This document shows, piece by piece, positions 34,740-43,544 of a stretch of DNA of 64,000 nucleotides (the first letter of the stretch is position 1; each line of letters begins with the position of its first letter). The position numbers were made by a program, and so were the translations under genes. The DNA is from Verrucomicrobiaceae bacterium (GTDB lineage Bacteria > Verrucomicrobiota > Verrucomicrobiia > Verrucomicrobiales > Verrucomicrobiaceae): NCBI GenBank assembly GCA_947458455.1, contig CANGYJ010000012.1, positions 62,001-126,000 on the forward strand, written 5' to 3'. The notes under the pieces are model-generated. The model was not told the DNA's origin and did not search any database. It saw only the letters and a program-made list of their open reading frames with translations.

Positions 34740-37484
34740 TCACGGCGGCGGTCCCTCGGTATAAGCTCCCATGGAAATATCCCCTCCAGGCATCACACGG
34801 ACGGGTCCTTTGAACATACTCACCCCGCCGGATGGATCGAGAACGATGCCGGGGTAAGTATTGGGCTGCGGGGCTGGGGGATAGATTTGAAGTCGCTGAT
34901 ATTGATCCAGAACCATCACCGCACGAAAGGCGTCGGTGGAGGTGCCATCCTGCTTCCACCAATACCAGTCCGCGATAGAACGGCTCATGATGGAGTGAAG
35001 ACTGGCTTTGGTCCCCCCATCCCGGAAGCCCCATGAGGCACCGGCACGGCTGGCATCGTCATCGAGCACTCCGAAAGAGAGATTGTTACCGATGATATCG
35101 ACATCCGAGCGGATGGTGTGAAGGGAATAATCATCGGCGATGGTGATGGTTTCTTGGGTTCCGGTGTCCGTGCCAGAGAGAGCTAGCGTGCCATCCCGCA
35201 GGCGGACGCTTCCACGGGCGCTGCTGAGGGTGCCTTGAGTGTCCTGCGTGGTCCCAACTTTCAGGCTCCCATCGTTGTTGCGTTGGTAGTCCGTTAAATT
35301 CACCAATCTCTGCCCGCTGGTGTCCGCAGCACCCAGGCTCATCTGCTGCACGTTGTAAAAGCCACGGTAGGTAGGCTTGCCGCCGACCTCCCCGGCATAC
35401 CACCAGGGCTGGCCGCGGATGATGAAGCTGCGCGGTAAGCCGCCAGCGGGTCCGTCGATGAACCAGAAGGCGTAGTTGTTCGCCGGTTCCAGGCTCATCA
35501 CGGGCATGGGCAGGGCCTTAATGGAAGCAGTGCTGACTTTGAGTTCAGCCTGAAACAGGCGGGAACTCGTGTCGTAGAACCCGTCCGTGGCCTTGGCCGC
35601 CCTGTAATCTCGCAGGGTCACGGCCTTCGACGTGCCGGTAGCGGGACGGATTTTAAGCAGGTGCAGGTTTTGCTTCCAATAGCTCGTTGGATCGCTCTCA
35701 GGCACTTTGGCATGGCCGTAGCAGGCCACCAGATCGCCGGCGGTGTCGTCATCCGTGGCGAGCCCGAGGAAGTCCAGCACAGCATGGGGCTGGGGGCCGC
35801 CAGAGATAGGAATGCGCACGGCGGCGGGTAGCCCGTCGAATTCGGGATGATCTCCATTCACGATGCCTTCCAGAGAAGGGCCTTGTTTTGTCGCTCCGCT
35901 GACATTTGCCGGGCAGGCCAGCCTGGAAACACCATCGAGCGTGACATTGAACACGCCACCCTGCTCCGCATTGTAGGTGCCTGCGAGCGTGCTTCCAGAC
36001 AGCGTGCCAGAAAGACTCAAATCATACATCTGCTCGCCACTCAGGATAAAACTCTGCGGTGGGGAGGCAGCGGACGTGTAGGTGGTGCCCGCAGCCTTGT
36101 TGTACAAAACTCCATCCACCCAAAAAGCAGCAGGTACATCTACCAAGGTGTCACGAATCACACAACCCGGCATCGTAAAGAAGCCGCTCGCGTAAGTGCC
36201 TTCCATGGTGCTATACCGCACGGAGGCCGACGCCGGCAAGGAGGTGATGCCGACAAGCCGGAGCAGCACGCCGTCGTGATCATACTGGTCCACTCGATGG
36301 CCCGTGCTGTCCTCATAGCCACCAGCGAAGACATACGGAATATCATCGACGTAGAGTGTACCCACGCTAAACAACGGCGTTGAGCGGGAAAGATCGGCCG
36401 CCTGCACATGGCAGACAGCGGAGTTAAATCCACTCACTTCCCCATTGTTCGAGATCGTGCCCGTATGGCTCTGCGAACCTATCGTCACGGTCACGGTGGC
36501 GGCGGCATCTTCGAGAGCGAATGCCCGTGCATTCCCTGAGATAGTCAAGGCGATGCCTTCACCGTAAAAAGAGTCTATGATAGCTCCGGCACGACTGGTG
36601 AGGATCGACTCACTCCAATTCACCAAGGAGCCATTGACCATGATCACTTGCGGAGCAAACTTCGGAGCCTGTAGCACCTCAAAGTTCGGGTTGAGAAGGT
36701 CAATGTTGGTAGCCGACCAGTTCCCCACATAAGGGTCATTTCCGCTCATGCTGCCACCGTCTCCGTTCCAGAAGTCTGACCAGAGATTTTGTGAAAAACT
36801 GCCGCTGCCGTCGCCGCTCAGATAGGTGGTTTGCGATGAACTCGAACTGGCGCCGCCAGCATCATAGGACGTAGAGTAGGTCATAGACACTTTGTGGTAG
36901 GTCGTTCCAAAAAGGGAAATGGAAGGCCCCGTTCCTGGCTGCCAGGAATTGCCGCCACTCTCGTTGAGCAACAGCTGTCCGGCGACCACGCACCCCGACT
37001 CAGAGCCTCCCACATCGCCATCCGCGCCACCGGCCGGGACGAAGAACTCCCCGGCATTGCCTGCGTAAACAGTGCGCTCGGACATGATTACCGTGTCAGA
37101 ATCCAAGTCCACGGTCCAGACGGTGCGGTCAAACTGCTCTGTATAGTGCCTCCCGTTGGGCGAGGTGAAATTGATCGCCGAGATAGGTGAAGTCACCACT
37201 GAAAGAGGATGAATACCACTACCATCAAAAACGCCCTCGTAGGCACCGCTCACCTCTGCCACTGCCACCGAGGCCCCGATCCTGCCACGCATGGTGACCG
37301 CATTTCCATTCCCATCCAGATAAGTATCCGTCTGGTAGGTCCCGTCGTCGGTGGACGTGTCGTAGGTGTAAGTGGTGCCGTCGATGCTGTGGCTGCCGCC
37401 GAACATCTGGGCTTGCGCCCTGATCCCGCTAAAACTCAAGACGACAAGGAGGAAGAACGAAGGTGAAAATCGAGATGAGTTCAT
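34740..37484 (-). CDS. Large exported protein of unknown family, 914 aa
   Basis: The product has a signal peptide (SFFLLVVLSFSGIRAQA) and is otherwise beta-rich, with Gly/Ser/Thr-rich stretches (SYDAGGASSSSSQTTYLSGD), repeated YxxDxxD-style turns and an ending MGAYTEGPPP. Internal segments such as RGSVRLRDGTLALSGTDTG and EGIVNGDHPEFDGLPAAVR suggest a shaft or adhesin-like protein; I recognise no catalytic motif. Its stop is 55 nt before the start of the 1341-aa gene, so the two are probably one transcript. Pairs of this kind are often seen beside Rhs genes in this phylum, but no Rhs gene follows here. Confidence 0.72.
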   Translation of the reverse strand: MNSSRFSPSFFLLVVLSFSGIRAQAQMFGGSHSIDGTTYTYDTSTDDGTYQTDTYLDGNGNAVTMRGRIGASVAVAEVSGAYEGVFDGSGIHPLSVVTSPISAINFTSPNGRHYTEQFDRTVWTVDLDSDTVIMSERTVYAGNAGEFFVPAGGADGDVGGSESGCVVAGQLLLNESGGNSWQPGTGPSISLFGTTYHKVSMTYSTSYDAGGASSSSSQTTYLSGDGSGSFSQNLWSDFWNGDGGSMSGNDPYVGNWSATNIDLLNPNFEVLQAPKFAPQVIMVNGSLVNWSESILTSRAGAIIDSFYGEGIALTISGNARAFALEDAAATVTVTIGSQSHTGTISNNGEVSGFNSAVCHVQAADLSRSTPLFSVGTLYVDDIPYVFAGGYEDSTGHRVDQYDHDGVLLRLVGITSLPASASVRYSTMEGTYASGFFTMPGCVIRDTLVDVPAAFWVDGVLYNKAAGTTYTSAASPPQSFILSGEQMYDLSLSGTLSGSTLAGTYNAEQGGVFNVTLDGVSRLACPANVSGATKQGPSLEGIVNGDHPEFDGLPAAVRIPISGGPQPHAVLDFLGLATDDDTAGDLVACYGHAKVPESDPTSYWKQNLHLLKIRPATGTSKAVTLRDYRAAKATDGFYDTSSRLFQAELKVSTASIKALPMPVMSLEPANNYAFWFIDGPAGGLPRSFIIRGQPWWYAGEVGGKPTYRGFYNVQQMSLGAADTSGQRLVNLTDYQRNNDGSLKVGTTQDTQGTLSSARGSVRLRDGTLALSGTDTGTQETITIADDYSLHTIRSDVDIIGNNLSFGVLDDDASRAGASWGFRDGGTKASLHSIMSRSIADWYWWKQDGTSTDAFRAVMVLDQYQRLQIYPPAPQPNTYPGIVLDPSGGVSMFKGPVRVMPGGDISMGAYTEGPPP

Positions 37485-37535
37485 GAGATCAGAGTATGCA
37501 GTATTAAGTGTTCAAAGTTGAGTGCTGAAGGACTT

Positions 37536-37724
37536 CTAGCCGCTCACGAGACTCACCGCATCGCCCCACAGGCCGGATCGTTGATCGTCGGCACCGAAGA
37601 TGGCTTTGTAGGCCCATTTGGCCGGGATGATGCCGGAGCAGGATGCGGGCAATTCACCCCCGTGCTCGTCAAGGTGAGTCACCTTGGTGGGCCTGCGCGA
37701 AAAGCACTGGTGGGTGGTGTTCAT
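37536..37724 (-). CDS. Small hypothetical protein, 62 aa
   Basis: The 62-aa frame (MNTTHQCFSRRPTKVTHLDE…, …SGIIPAKWAYKAIFGADD…) starts at an ATG preceded by gagg at good spacing and uses mostly G or C in third positions, so it looks coding. It lies 51 nt upstream of the 914-aa gene on the same strand. No family is recognised. The opposite frame in the same stretch looks less gene-like. The rest of the gap to 38030 shows only the direct repeat at 37929. Confidence 0.42.
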   Translation of the reverse strand: MNTTHQCFSRRPTKVTHLDEHGGELPASCSGIIPAKWAYKAIFGADDQRSGLWGDAVSLVSG

Positions 37725-37928
37725 CGGGAATTTCCTCGAACAAGAAAATTCCAACAAATTTCCGGGCAGAAGTCGATGCCTATTTTCCTGTGAGGGGTCT
37801 TCGACGGTCCCGAAGCCTGAGCTTCTCCTTGAGAATGAGGGACTTTGGGGCGGCTGATTTTTTTGATCGGGCCTAGATAAGAGTGGGTGAGTGCGGCTCA
37901 GGGCTTCGATCTCGCGGTCATGGTTGAT

Positions 37929-37972
37929 GCGATGCGTTTTGCGGATTACCAGCGGGAGTGAAACATTTCAGC
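37929..37972 (+). repeat. Right 44-bp direct repeat of the folA 3' end
   Basis: It reads gcgatgcgttttgcggatta… and would encode AMRFADYQRE plus stop, against AMRFADYRRG in folA. The upstream sequence here does not continue to match folA, so this is only the tail. The block 29615-37928 between the copies is the presumed insertion. Confidence 0.75.
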
Positions 37973-38030
37973 AAAGCCGAATTTCCGGGTGTCGGATGCC
38001 GGGAATGATGTACCCTGCCCATCCCAGCCC

Positions 38031-38843
38031 ATGATCCTTCGGAGTCTTTTCATCGCTACTGCCAGCCTGCTCGCGCTTGTTTCGCTCAGCGGCTGCACGG
38101 CGCTTTCCAAGATGAAAGGCGACTCCAAGACTGAAAAAACGGAGGAAAAGGGCAGTGGTGACAAAAAGGACGGCGAAGAGAAAAAAGGCGAAGACGCCTC
38201 CGCCGCCATCGATGTGAGCTTTTTGCTGAGCATGAGCTTCAACGAGGCGAAAACGCTTAGCGCCCAGACCATTGAGTTTCCGCCATTTTACAAGGTGGCG
38301 GCGGATAGCATCGAGGTCACCAAGACCAAGGCAGATGGCACGCCACGCCGGGTGCGAGCCAAAGGCCGTGTCTTCATTGAGATGAATTTCCTCGAACCTG
38401 CGAAGGGCCTTTGCCAGGAGCTGCTGCTCAGCGATGATGAGGTCATCCTGCGTGGCAAACCGGTGCTGCAGCGCGGCGGTAGCACGATCGAGGGCATGGA
38501 TGACTACACGGTGTTTTACATGTTCGGCGCGAAGCTTCGGGTGATCGGCACGCACCGCCTCACGAACCCCGGCCAGCTCGCCGTCGGCGGCATGGACGCC
38601 TCCGGCCTACCCACGCTGGGAGCCTGGACGGATTCGCCAAACCCTCTCCTCCCACCTCTGAGCGAAAGCGATGTGCCCGCGCAGGTCCGCGCCGAGCTGC
38701 AACGCGCCGCCGAGGCGGAGATGCTCCACCAGCAGGCCCGCGCCGAATTCGGCCCTGCCGAGGTGCCGCCCACCAAGCCTGAGGAAAAGAAGGACGAGAA
38801 AAAAGAAGAGAAGCCTGCGGACAAAAAGAAGGCGAAGAGCTGA
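38031..38843 (+). CDS. Lipoprotein, 270 aa
   Basis: The product starts with a lipoprotein signal ending in the lipobox LSGC (MILRSLFIATASLLALVSLSGC). A charged linker rich in Lys/Glu/Asp follows (KGDSKTEKTEEKGSGDKKDG), then a compact beta-rich domain of about 150 residues (FPPFYKVAADSIEVTKTKAD, RRVRAKGRVFIEM, VILRGKPVLQRGGSTIEGMD) that resembles LptC/OstA-type folds in style only, and a basic Lys/Glu tail. It is probably tethered to a membrane in the periplasm. The ATG at 38031 is chosen because it begins the signal. The RlmM-like gene starts one base after its stop. Confidence 0.75.
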   Translation: MILRSLFIATASLLALVSLSGCTALSKMKGDSKTEKTEEKGSGDKKDGEEKKGEDASAAIDVSFLLSMSFNEAKTLSAQTIEFPPFYKVAADSIEVTKTKADGTPRRVRAKGRVFIEMNFLEPAKGLCQELLLSDDEVILRGKPVLQRGGSTIEGMDDYTVFYMFGAKLRVIGTHRLTNPGQLAVGGMDASGLPTLGAWTDSPNPLLPPLSESDVPAQVRAELQRAAEAEMLHQQARAEFGPAEVPPTKPEEKKDEKKEEKPADKKKAKS

Positions 38844-38844
38844 T

Positions 38845-39873
38845 ATGCCCGCCCCTGCAACTGCCCAGCCATTCCTTTTCGCCTGCTGCCGCGAGGGTTC
38901 AGAAGCCTCTCTCAAGGCCGATGTGCTCCGCCGCCATGCCACGCTGCTTACGCCCGCCTTCATGCGGCCGCAGCTCATCACCTGGAAGGCACGTGCGCCG
39001 GTCGATGAAACCTTTGACCTCGCCTCCCCCTTCGCCCGTGTCTCCGGCCTCTCGCTCGGCCCTTGCAAAACGGAAGCGGAGGTCGTGGCCAAGCTCACGG
39101 ACCGCTCGCTCCATCGAATCAGCCTGCATGTCTTTCCTCGTTTGGCCCCCGAAGATGGTATGATCGACTGGAAATCGCTCGATGCCATTCGCGACCGCGT
39201 TTCCACCACTCTTCAAAACGCCGGCATCACGCTCGATGAGAGCGCCGAGCATGTTTTGAGCCTCGTCGTGGATGATAAGCCAGAAGCCGCTTGGTTCACC
39301 GGGCTGCGCAAACGCCGCGCCGGTGATCCCCTGCCCTGCGGCGGCTTGCCACGCATCACCCTGCCCTCTCACGCCCCATCCCGTGCGTGGCTCAAGCTCG
39401 AACAAGCCCTCGCCTTTCGTGGCTGGGACAAGGCCGATCTCCACAACCAGAACACCCTCGATCTCGGTTGCTCTCCTGGCGGTGCTTCCCTGGCCCTGCT
39501 GGACCGCGGCATGAAGGTCATCGGCGTGGATACCGGGGACATGGATGAATCCGTCCTGCGCCACGATAGCGGCGGCTTCCGCCACCTCCGCGTGCCGCTC
39601 GCCCGCCTCGATACCAGCAAGCTGCCCTCCACCTTTGATCTGCTGCTCTGTGACATCAATCTCGCCCCGCCCGAGGTGCTGCCACACATCGCCTCCCTGT
39701 GCCAGACCTGCCGCGTGCCACGCCTCATTCTCACCTTGAAGCTGAACCATCCCTCCTTTGAGCAACGCGTGGATGAATTCGTGGGATACATCCGCAGCTT
39801 TGCCCCCGGTCCCGTCTTTGTCACTCAACTCGCCGCGAACCGCCGCGAGGTCTGCGTGATCGCGGGAGCGTGA
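38845..39873 (+). CDS. RlmM-like 2'-O-ribose methyltransferase
   Basis: The 342-aa protein has an N-terminal ferredoxin/THUMP-like part (FLFACCREGSEASLKADVL), then a FtsJ-type SAM domain: the SAM loop NTLDLGCSPGGASLALLDRG, acidic VIGVDTGDMD, the catalytic DLLLCDINLAPPEV and a Lys in LILTLKLNHPSFEQRVDEF. That supplies the K-D-K-E set of ribose 2'-O-methyltransferases. The arrangement is that of RlmM (C2498 of 23S rRNA), although sequence is divergent, so the exact target is not certain. It starts directly after the lipoprotein stop. It converges on the next gene with three bases between the stops. Confidence 0.85.
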   Translation: MPAPATAQPFLFACCREGSEASLKADVLRRHATLLTPAFMRPQLITWKARAPVDETFDLASPFARVSGLSLGPCKTEAEVVAKLTDRSLHRISLHVFPRLAPEDGMIDWKSLDAIRDRVSTTLQNAGITLDESAEHVLSLVVDDKPEAAWFTGLRKRRAGDPLPCGGLPRITLPSHAPSRAWLKLEQALAFRGWDKADLHNQNTLDLGCSPGGASLALLDRGMKVIGVDTGDMDESVLRHDSGGFRHLRVPLARLDTSKLPSTFDLLLCDINLAPPEVLPHIASLCQTCRVPRLILTLKLNHPSFEQRVDEFVGYIRSFAPGPVFVTQLAANRREVCVIAGA

Positions 39874-39876
39874 GGC

Positions 39877-40815
39877 TTACAAATCATCGTCGTTCACATC
39901 GTCAAAGGCCTTCCGCACCGGCAGATGACCGGTCTCACGCCAGAGCCGAGCATCCTCGGTGGCCTCGGAGACCATGCGATCGCGATGAATCAGCTCCGCA
40001 GGCAGCGGAGAAAGCAGCGCATCAATGATGCACGGCAGCCCACTGGCATCCTTCATCACATTGCCAGGATGCAGATCACTCATCACCCACGCCCGCTCAT
40101 CCCACCACACGATCCACACGGGTCGCTTAAAGCCAGCCCGACACACGACGGCCCGCATACGCTCCACCGCCTGCGGACGCATGCGATCAATCTGCGCGAT
40201 GGTCATCTCGCGGAGGTTATCGAGATCCCCATATGGCGTGGCGAGCGGTTGCTTGGCGATCAGGTAATCGCCCTGGTCATCAATGCCCACCAGCTCCGTC
40301 GGGTGACCGCCCGCCTCGTGCATGACGATGAGTTTTTCGATGGTTTCCGCCAGCACGGCATCCCTCACATTCATGACGATCCCGGAGCGCTCCGGGTCCG
40401 CCTCGATCTCGAAGGTCTTGCCGAGGCCGCCATTGATGTGCAGCGGGAAAAGTTTGTACACGACCCCGTTTTCGTAGTCGGCGAAGGGGCAGGCCTCCGC
40501 GCCGGTCTTCAGCGGCGTCAAAAAACGCGAGGCCAGCATGCCCTCCGCATCCCGGGAGATCCCCAGACCGCTTAGGTTGACGAGGGGGACGTCCCACTCA
40601 CGGGCTCTTGCGGCAACAAGGGCTGCCCAAACATCAGCCGAAAGCGATTGCCGGGATGAAGTTGATCGAGCTGCTTCCTGGAGGCCGTGCGCTCGCCTTC
40701 GGTTAAGGGCAGTGCAAGCTGCGCATTCGCCTCCGCCGAAAGCCGCGCCGGTGAGAGCGGTTTCCCGCCCGGTGCGGAAGTCGATGTGTAGCTGGGCTGG
40801 CTCGGTTTCATTCAC
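39877..40815 (-). CDS. Kinase-fold protein resembling polyvalent protein kinase
   Basis: The 312-aa protein begins with a Cys- and Arg-rich segment (GGECAACTALNRRRAHGL), then an ATP-grasp-like or kinase-like N-lobe (PFADYENGVVYKLFPL, VMHEAGGHPTELVG). The C-lobe contains VMSDLHPGNVMKDASG followed by PCIIDALLS, i.e. an HPGN catalytic loop and an I-I-D DFG-equivalent as in the putative polyvalent protein kinase domain of phage and mobile proteins. No membrane segment. GTG is the start codon with no visible ribosome site; the N-terminus is therefore uncertain. It is isolated, with a 636-bp gap upstream. Confidence 0.55.
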   Translation of the reverse strand: MNETEPAQLHIDFRTGRETALTGAAFGGGECAACTALNRRRAHGLQEAARSTSSRQSLSADVWAALVAARAREWDVPLVNLSGLGISRDAEGMLASRFLTPLKTGAEACPFADYENGVVYKLFPLHINGGLGKTFEIEADPERSGIVMNVRDAVLAETIEKLIVMHEAGGHPTELVGIDDQGDYLIAKQPLATPYGDLDNLREMTIAQIDRMRPQAVERMRAVVCRAGFKRPVWIVWWDERAWVMSDLHPGNVMKDASGLPCIIDALLSPLPAELIHRDRMVSEATEDARLWRETGHLPVRKAFDDVNDDDL

Positions 40816-40936
40816 GGGAGTTAGTCACGCTTGGCCGGGGATTCAACCGGTGCCACGGCTTTCTTGCGAACGGGGTGGGGAACGGGAGTGGTGGAGGGAT
40901 GGGGTATTGGAAAAACCAGCAAGTCACGCCAAAAAT

Positions 40937-41083
40937 TCACGGCTTGGTTGCCTGCGGGAAAAAGCGCCATTCGATGGCTTCACTGATGCTGCGGAGTGTG
41001 CCGAGGAGGTCGCCGTGATCCAATGTGATCTTCAGCAGGCAGGCGATGGAGTAGGGGGAGAATACGAGCGTGATGCAGCTCAT
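40937..41083 (-). CDS. Possible 48-aa protein
   Basis: A short frame encodes MSCITLVFSPYSIACLLKIT and continues with a GDLLGTLRSISEAIEW stretch to KP. The ATG has ggtgga five bases upstream and an in-frame stop just before it, and most third positions are G or C. It lies in the otherwise gene-free 636-bp gap between the kinase-like gene and leuB. Function unknown. Confidence 0.38.
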   Translation of the reverse strand: MSCITLVFSPYSIACLLKITLDHGDLLGTLRSISEAIEWRFFPQATKP

Positions 41084-41166
41084 GACATTCCACCAGAACT
41101 AGAGAGTGAGGGCATAGCAAACCTTAGATCACCATGTTTTGTGAAGTCGGCCGACCGAAGAAAACT

Positions 41167-41228
41167 CACGCCAAGGCGCAAAGCCGCAAAGTTTCCCAGA
41201 GTCCTTCTGGTCTTTGCGACTTTGCGTG
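41167..41228. repeat. Intergenic inverted repeat (cgcaaag type)
   Basis: The sequence cacgccaaggcgcaaagccgcaaag is mirrored by ctttgcgactttgcgtg 20 nt later. Such cgcaaag repeats are common in gaps of this kind. Between here and the REP-like element at 41360 I see nothing more. Confidence 0.6.
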
Positions 41229-41359
41229 AAACCTTCTTGGGTTTCACCAAGAGGAACGACAGGAGGTGCCAATGTCTGCGTGAGCTTTTGCTCCTTTGCT
41301 TCGCCCGGCGGAGATGCAGTAAGGCTTGGCGAGATACAGGTGTCGCGAGCCGACAACGA

Positions 41360-41403
41360 CCCGCCCGCATCGCTACACGAAGCGTTGCGGGCGGGGGACG
41401 ATG
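41360..41403. repeat. REP-like palindromic element, copy 2
   Basis: The hairpin has arms cccgcccgcatcgct and agcgttgcgggcggg, with the loop acacga, followed by gggacgatg. It is the same element as 14305-14350, but the outer flank is on the opposite side relative to the loop. It lies between gene-free sequence and the leuB stop. Confidence 0.75.
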
Positions 41404-41451
41404 TATCCACTCCTCCATGACTCCAACATTCCATTACTCCATCCCCGCGCC

Positions 41452-42576
<1,125 letters not shown>

Positions 42577-42664
42577 TTATGTATGGGGATGTTGGTAGCG
42601 GCAAATGCCGAATGACTTTTTTCCCTTGCGGGTCGTGGCGCGATTTCACTACCATGGCGCATAA

Positions 42665-43540
42665 ATGAGACGGCCCTTGCTACCTTTTCAACTGCTTGCG
42701 CTGATGCTCGCGGGGTGCCTCCCTGCTGCGCAACCAACTCGTATTCCGGCTTCATTTGGTGATTTGATGCACATAAATCCCGATGAGCTCGGCCGTTTGG
42801 ACATTGGCCGTGTGAATCTTCTCTGCGCCCAAGGGTTGCCAGGAGAATACATGGATTTGGATGGCGAACTGGCGATCTTGGACAGATGGAGTGAGTCTGT
42901 TCGCAAGGAGACAAAGAAATTCATGTCGCGTTTCCGCGCACACCCTGAAAAGTTCAAGGGGTCTGAGGGATATTTTCGAATGCTTGTTTTGATCACCGTG
43001 CTGCAACAAGACTTCGGTGTTGATTACAACCCAGCAAGGGACACTTCCCCGGAAAACCCGGAATCGGGACAGGCTTTCTTTGCGAATTCGGCCGATCTCT
43101 TCGTTCATGGGCTGCTCGGCAAGCGGTTGGGAACCTGTAGTTCCATGCCCGTTCTATACGTCGCCGTGGGGCGTCGGCTTGGCTATCCGCTGAAGCTGGT
43201 GACGGCAAAATCACACCTATTTGCTCGCTGGAACGAAGGCGATGGCAGGCATTTCAACATTGAAGGCACCAATCGAGGCTTGGTTTGCCACGAGGACGAC
43301 TACTACAAGACATGGCCGCGGCCCATTTCCGAAGCGGAGCTGGCAAACGGCCAGTTCCTCAAGTCGCTGACGCCCGCAGAGGAAATGGGCGTGTTCCTGC
43401 AAATTCGCGGAATCTGCCTTCAAGTGAACGGACGATATGCAGAGGCCAAAGCAACCTTTGACCGCGCTGTCGAGCTTGTGCCGTCATCAGAGCTTTACGC
43501 CAGATTTGCCAATCAGAAAATGCTCACATCAAAGAACTAA
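42665..43540 (+). CDS. Transglutaminase-like lipoprotein
   Basis: The 291-aa product has a lipoprotein signal (MRRPLLPFQLLALMLAGC). A cysteine-protease/transglutaminase-like core follows: Cys in GKRLGTCSSMPVLYVAVGRR, His in LVTAKSHLFARW and a third ligand in HFNIEGTNRG; the C-H-N/D order is that of SirB1-type transglutaminase-like proteins. A TPR-like helix pair (NGRYAEAKATFDRAVELVPS) closes it. Its stop is four bases before the ATG of the Rhs-tip gene, so the two are translationally linked. Composition begins to shift towards A+T here compared with leuB. A role in processing or exporting the next product is inference. Confidence 0.65.
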   Translation: MRRPLLPFQLLALMLAGCLPAAQPTRIPASFGDLMHINPDELGRLDIGRVNLLCAQGLPGEYMDLDGELAILDRWSESVRKETKKFMSRFRAHPEKFKGSEGYFRMLVLITVLQQDFGVDYNPARDTSPENPESGQAFFANSADLFVHGLLGKRLGTCSSMPVLYVAVGRRLGYPLKLVTAKSHLFARWNEGDGRHFNIEGTNRGLVCHEDDYYKTWPRPISEAELANGQFLKSLTPAEEMGVFLQIRGICLQVNGRYAEAKATFDRAVELVPSSELYARFANQKMLTSKN

Positions 43541-43544
43541 GACC

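Noticed and set aside
34740..37484. Possible Rhs shell protein
   Set aside because: It lacks YD repeats and the core-end motif; only the separate gene at 43545 has an Rhs core end.
37929..37972. Second folA gene
   Set aside because: Only the terminal ~10 codons match; the upstream sequence has no DHFR motif.
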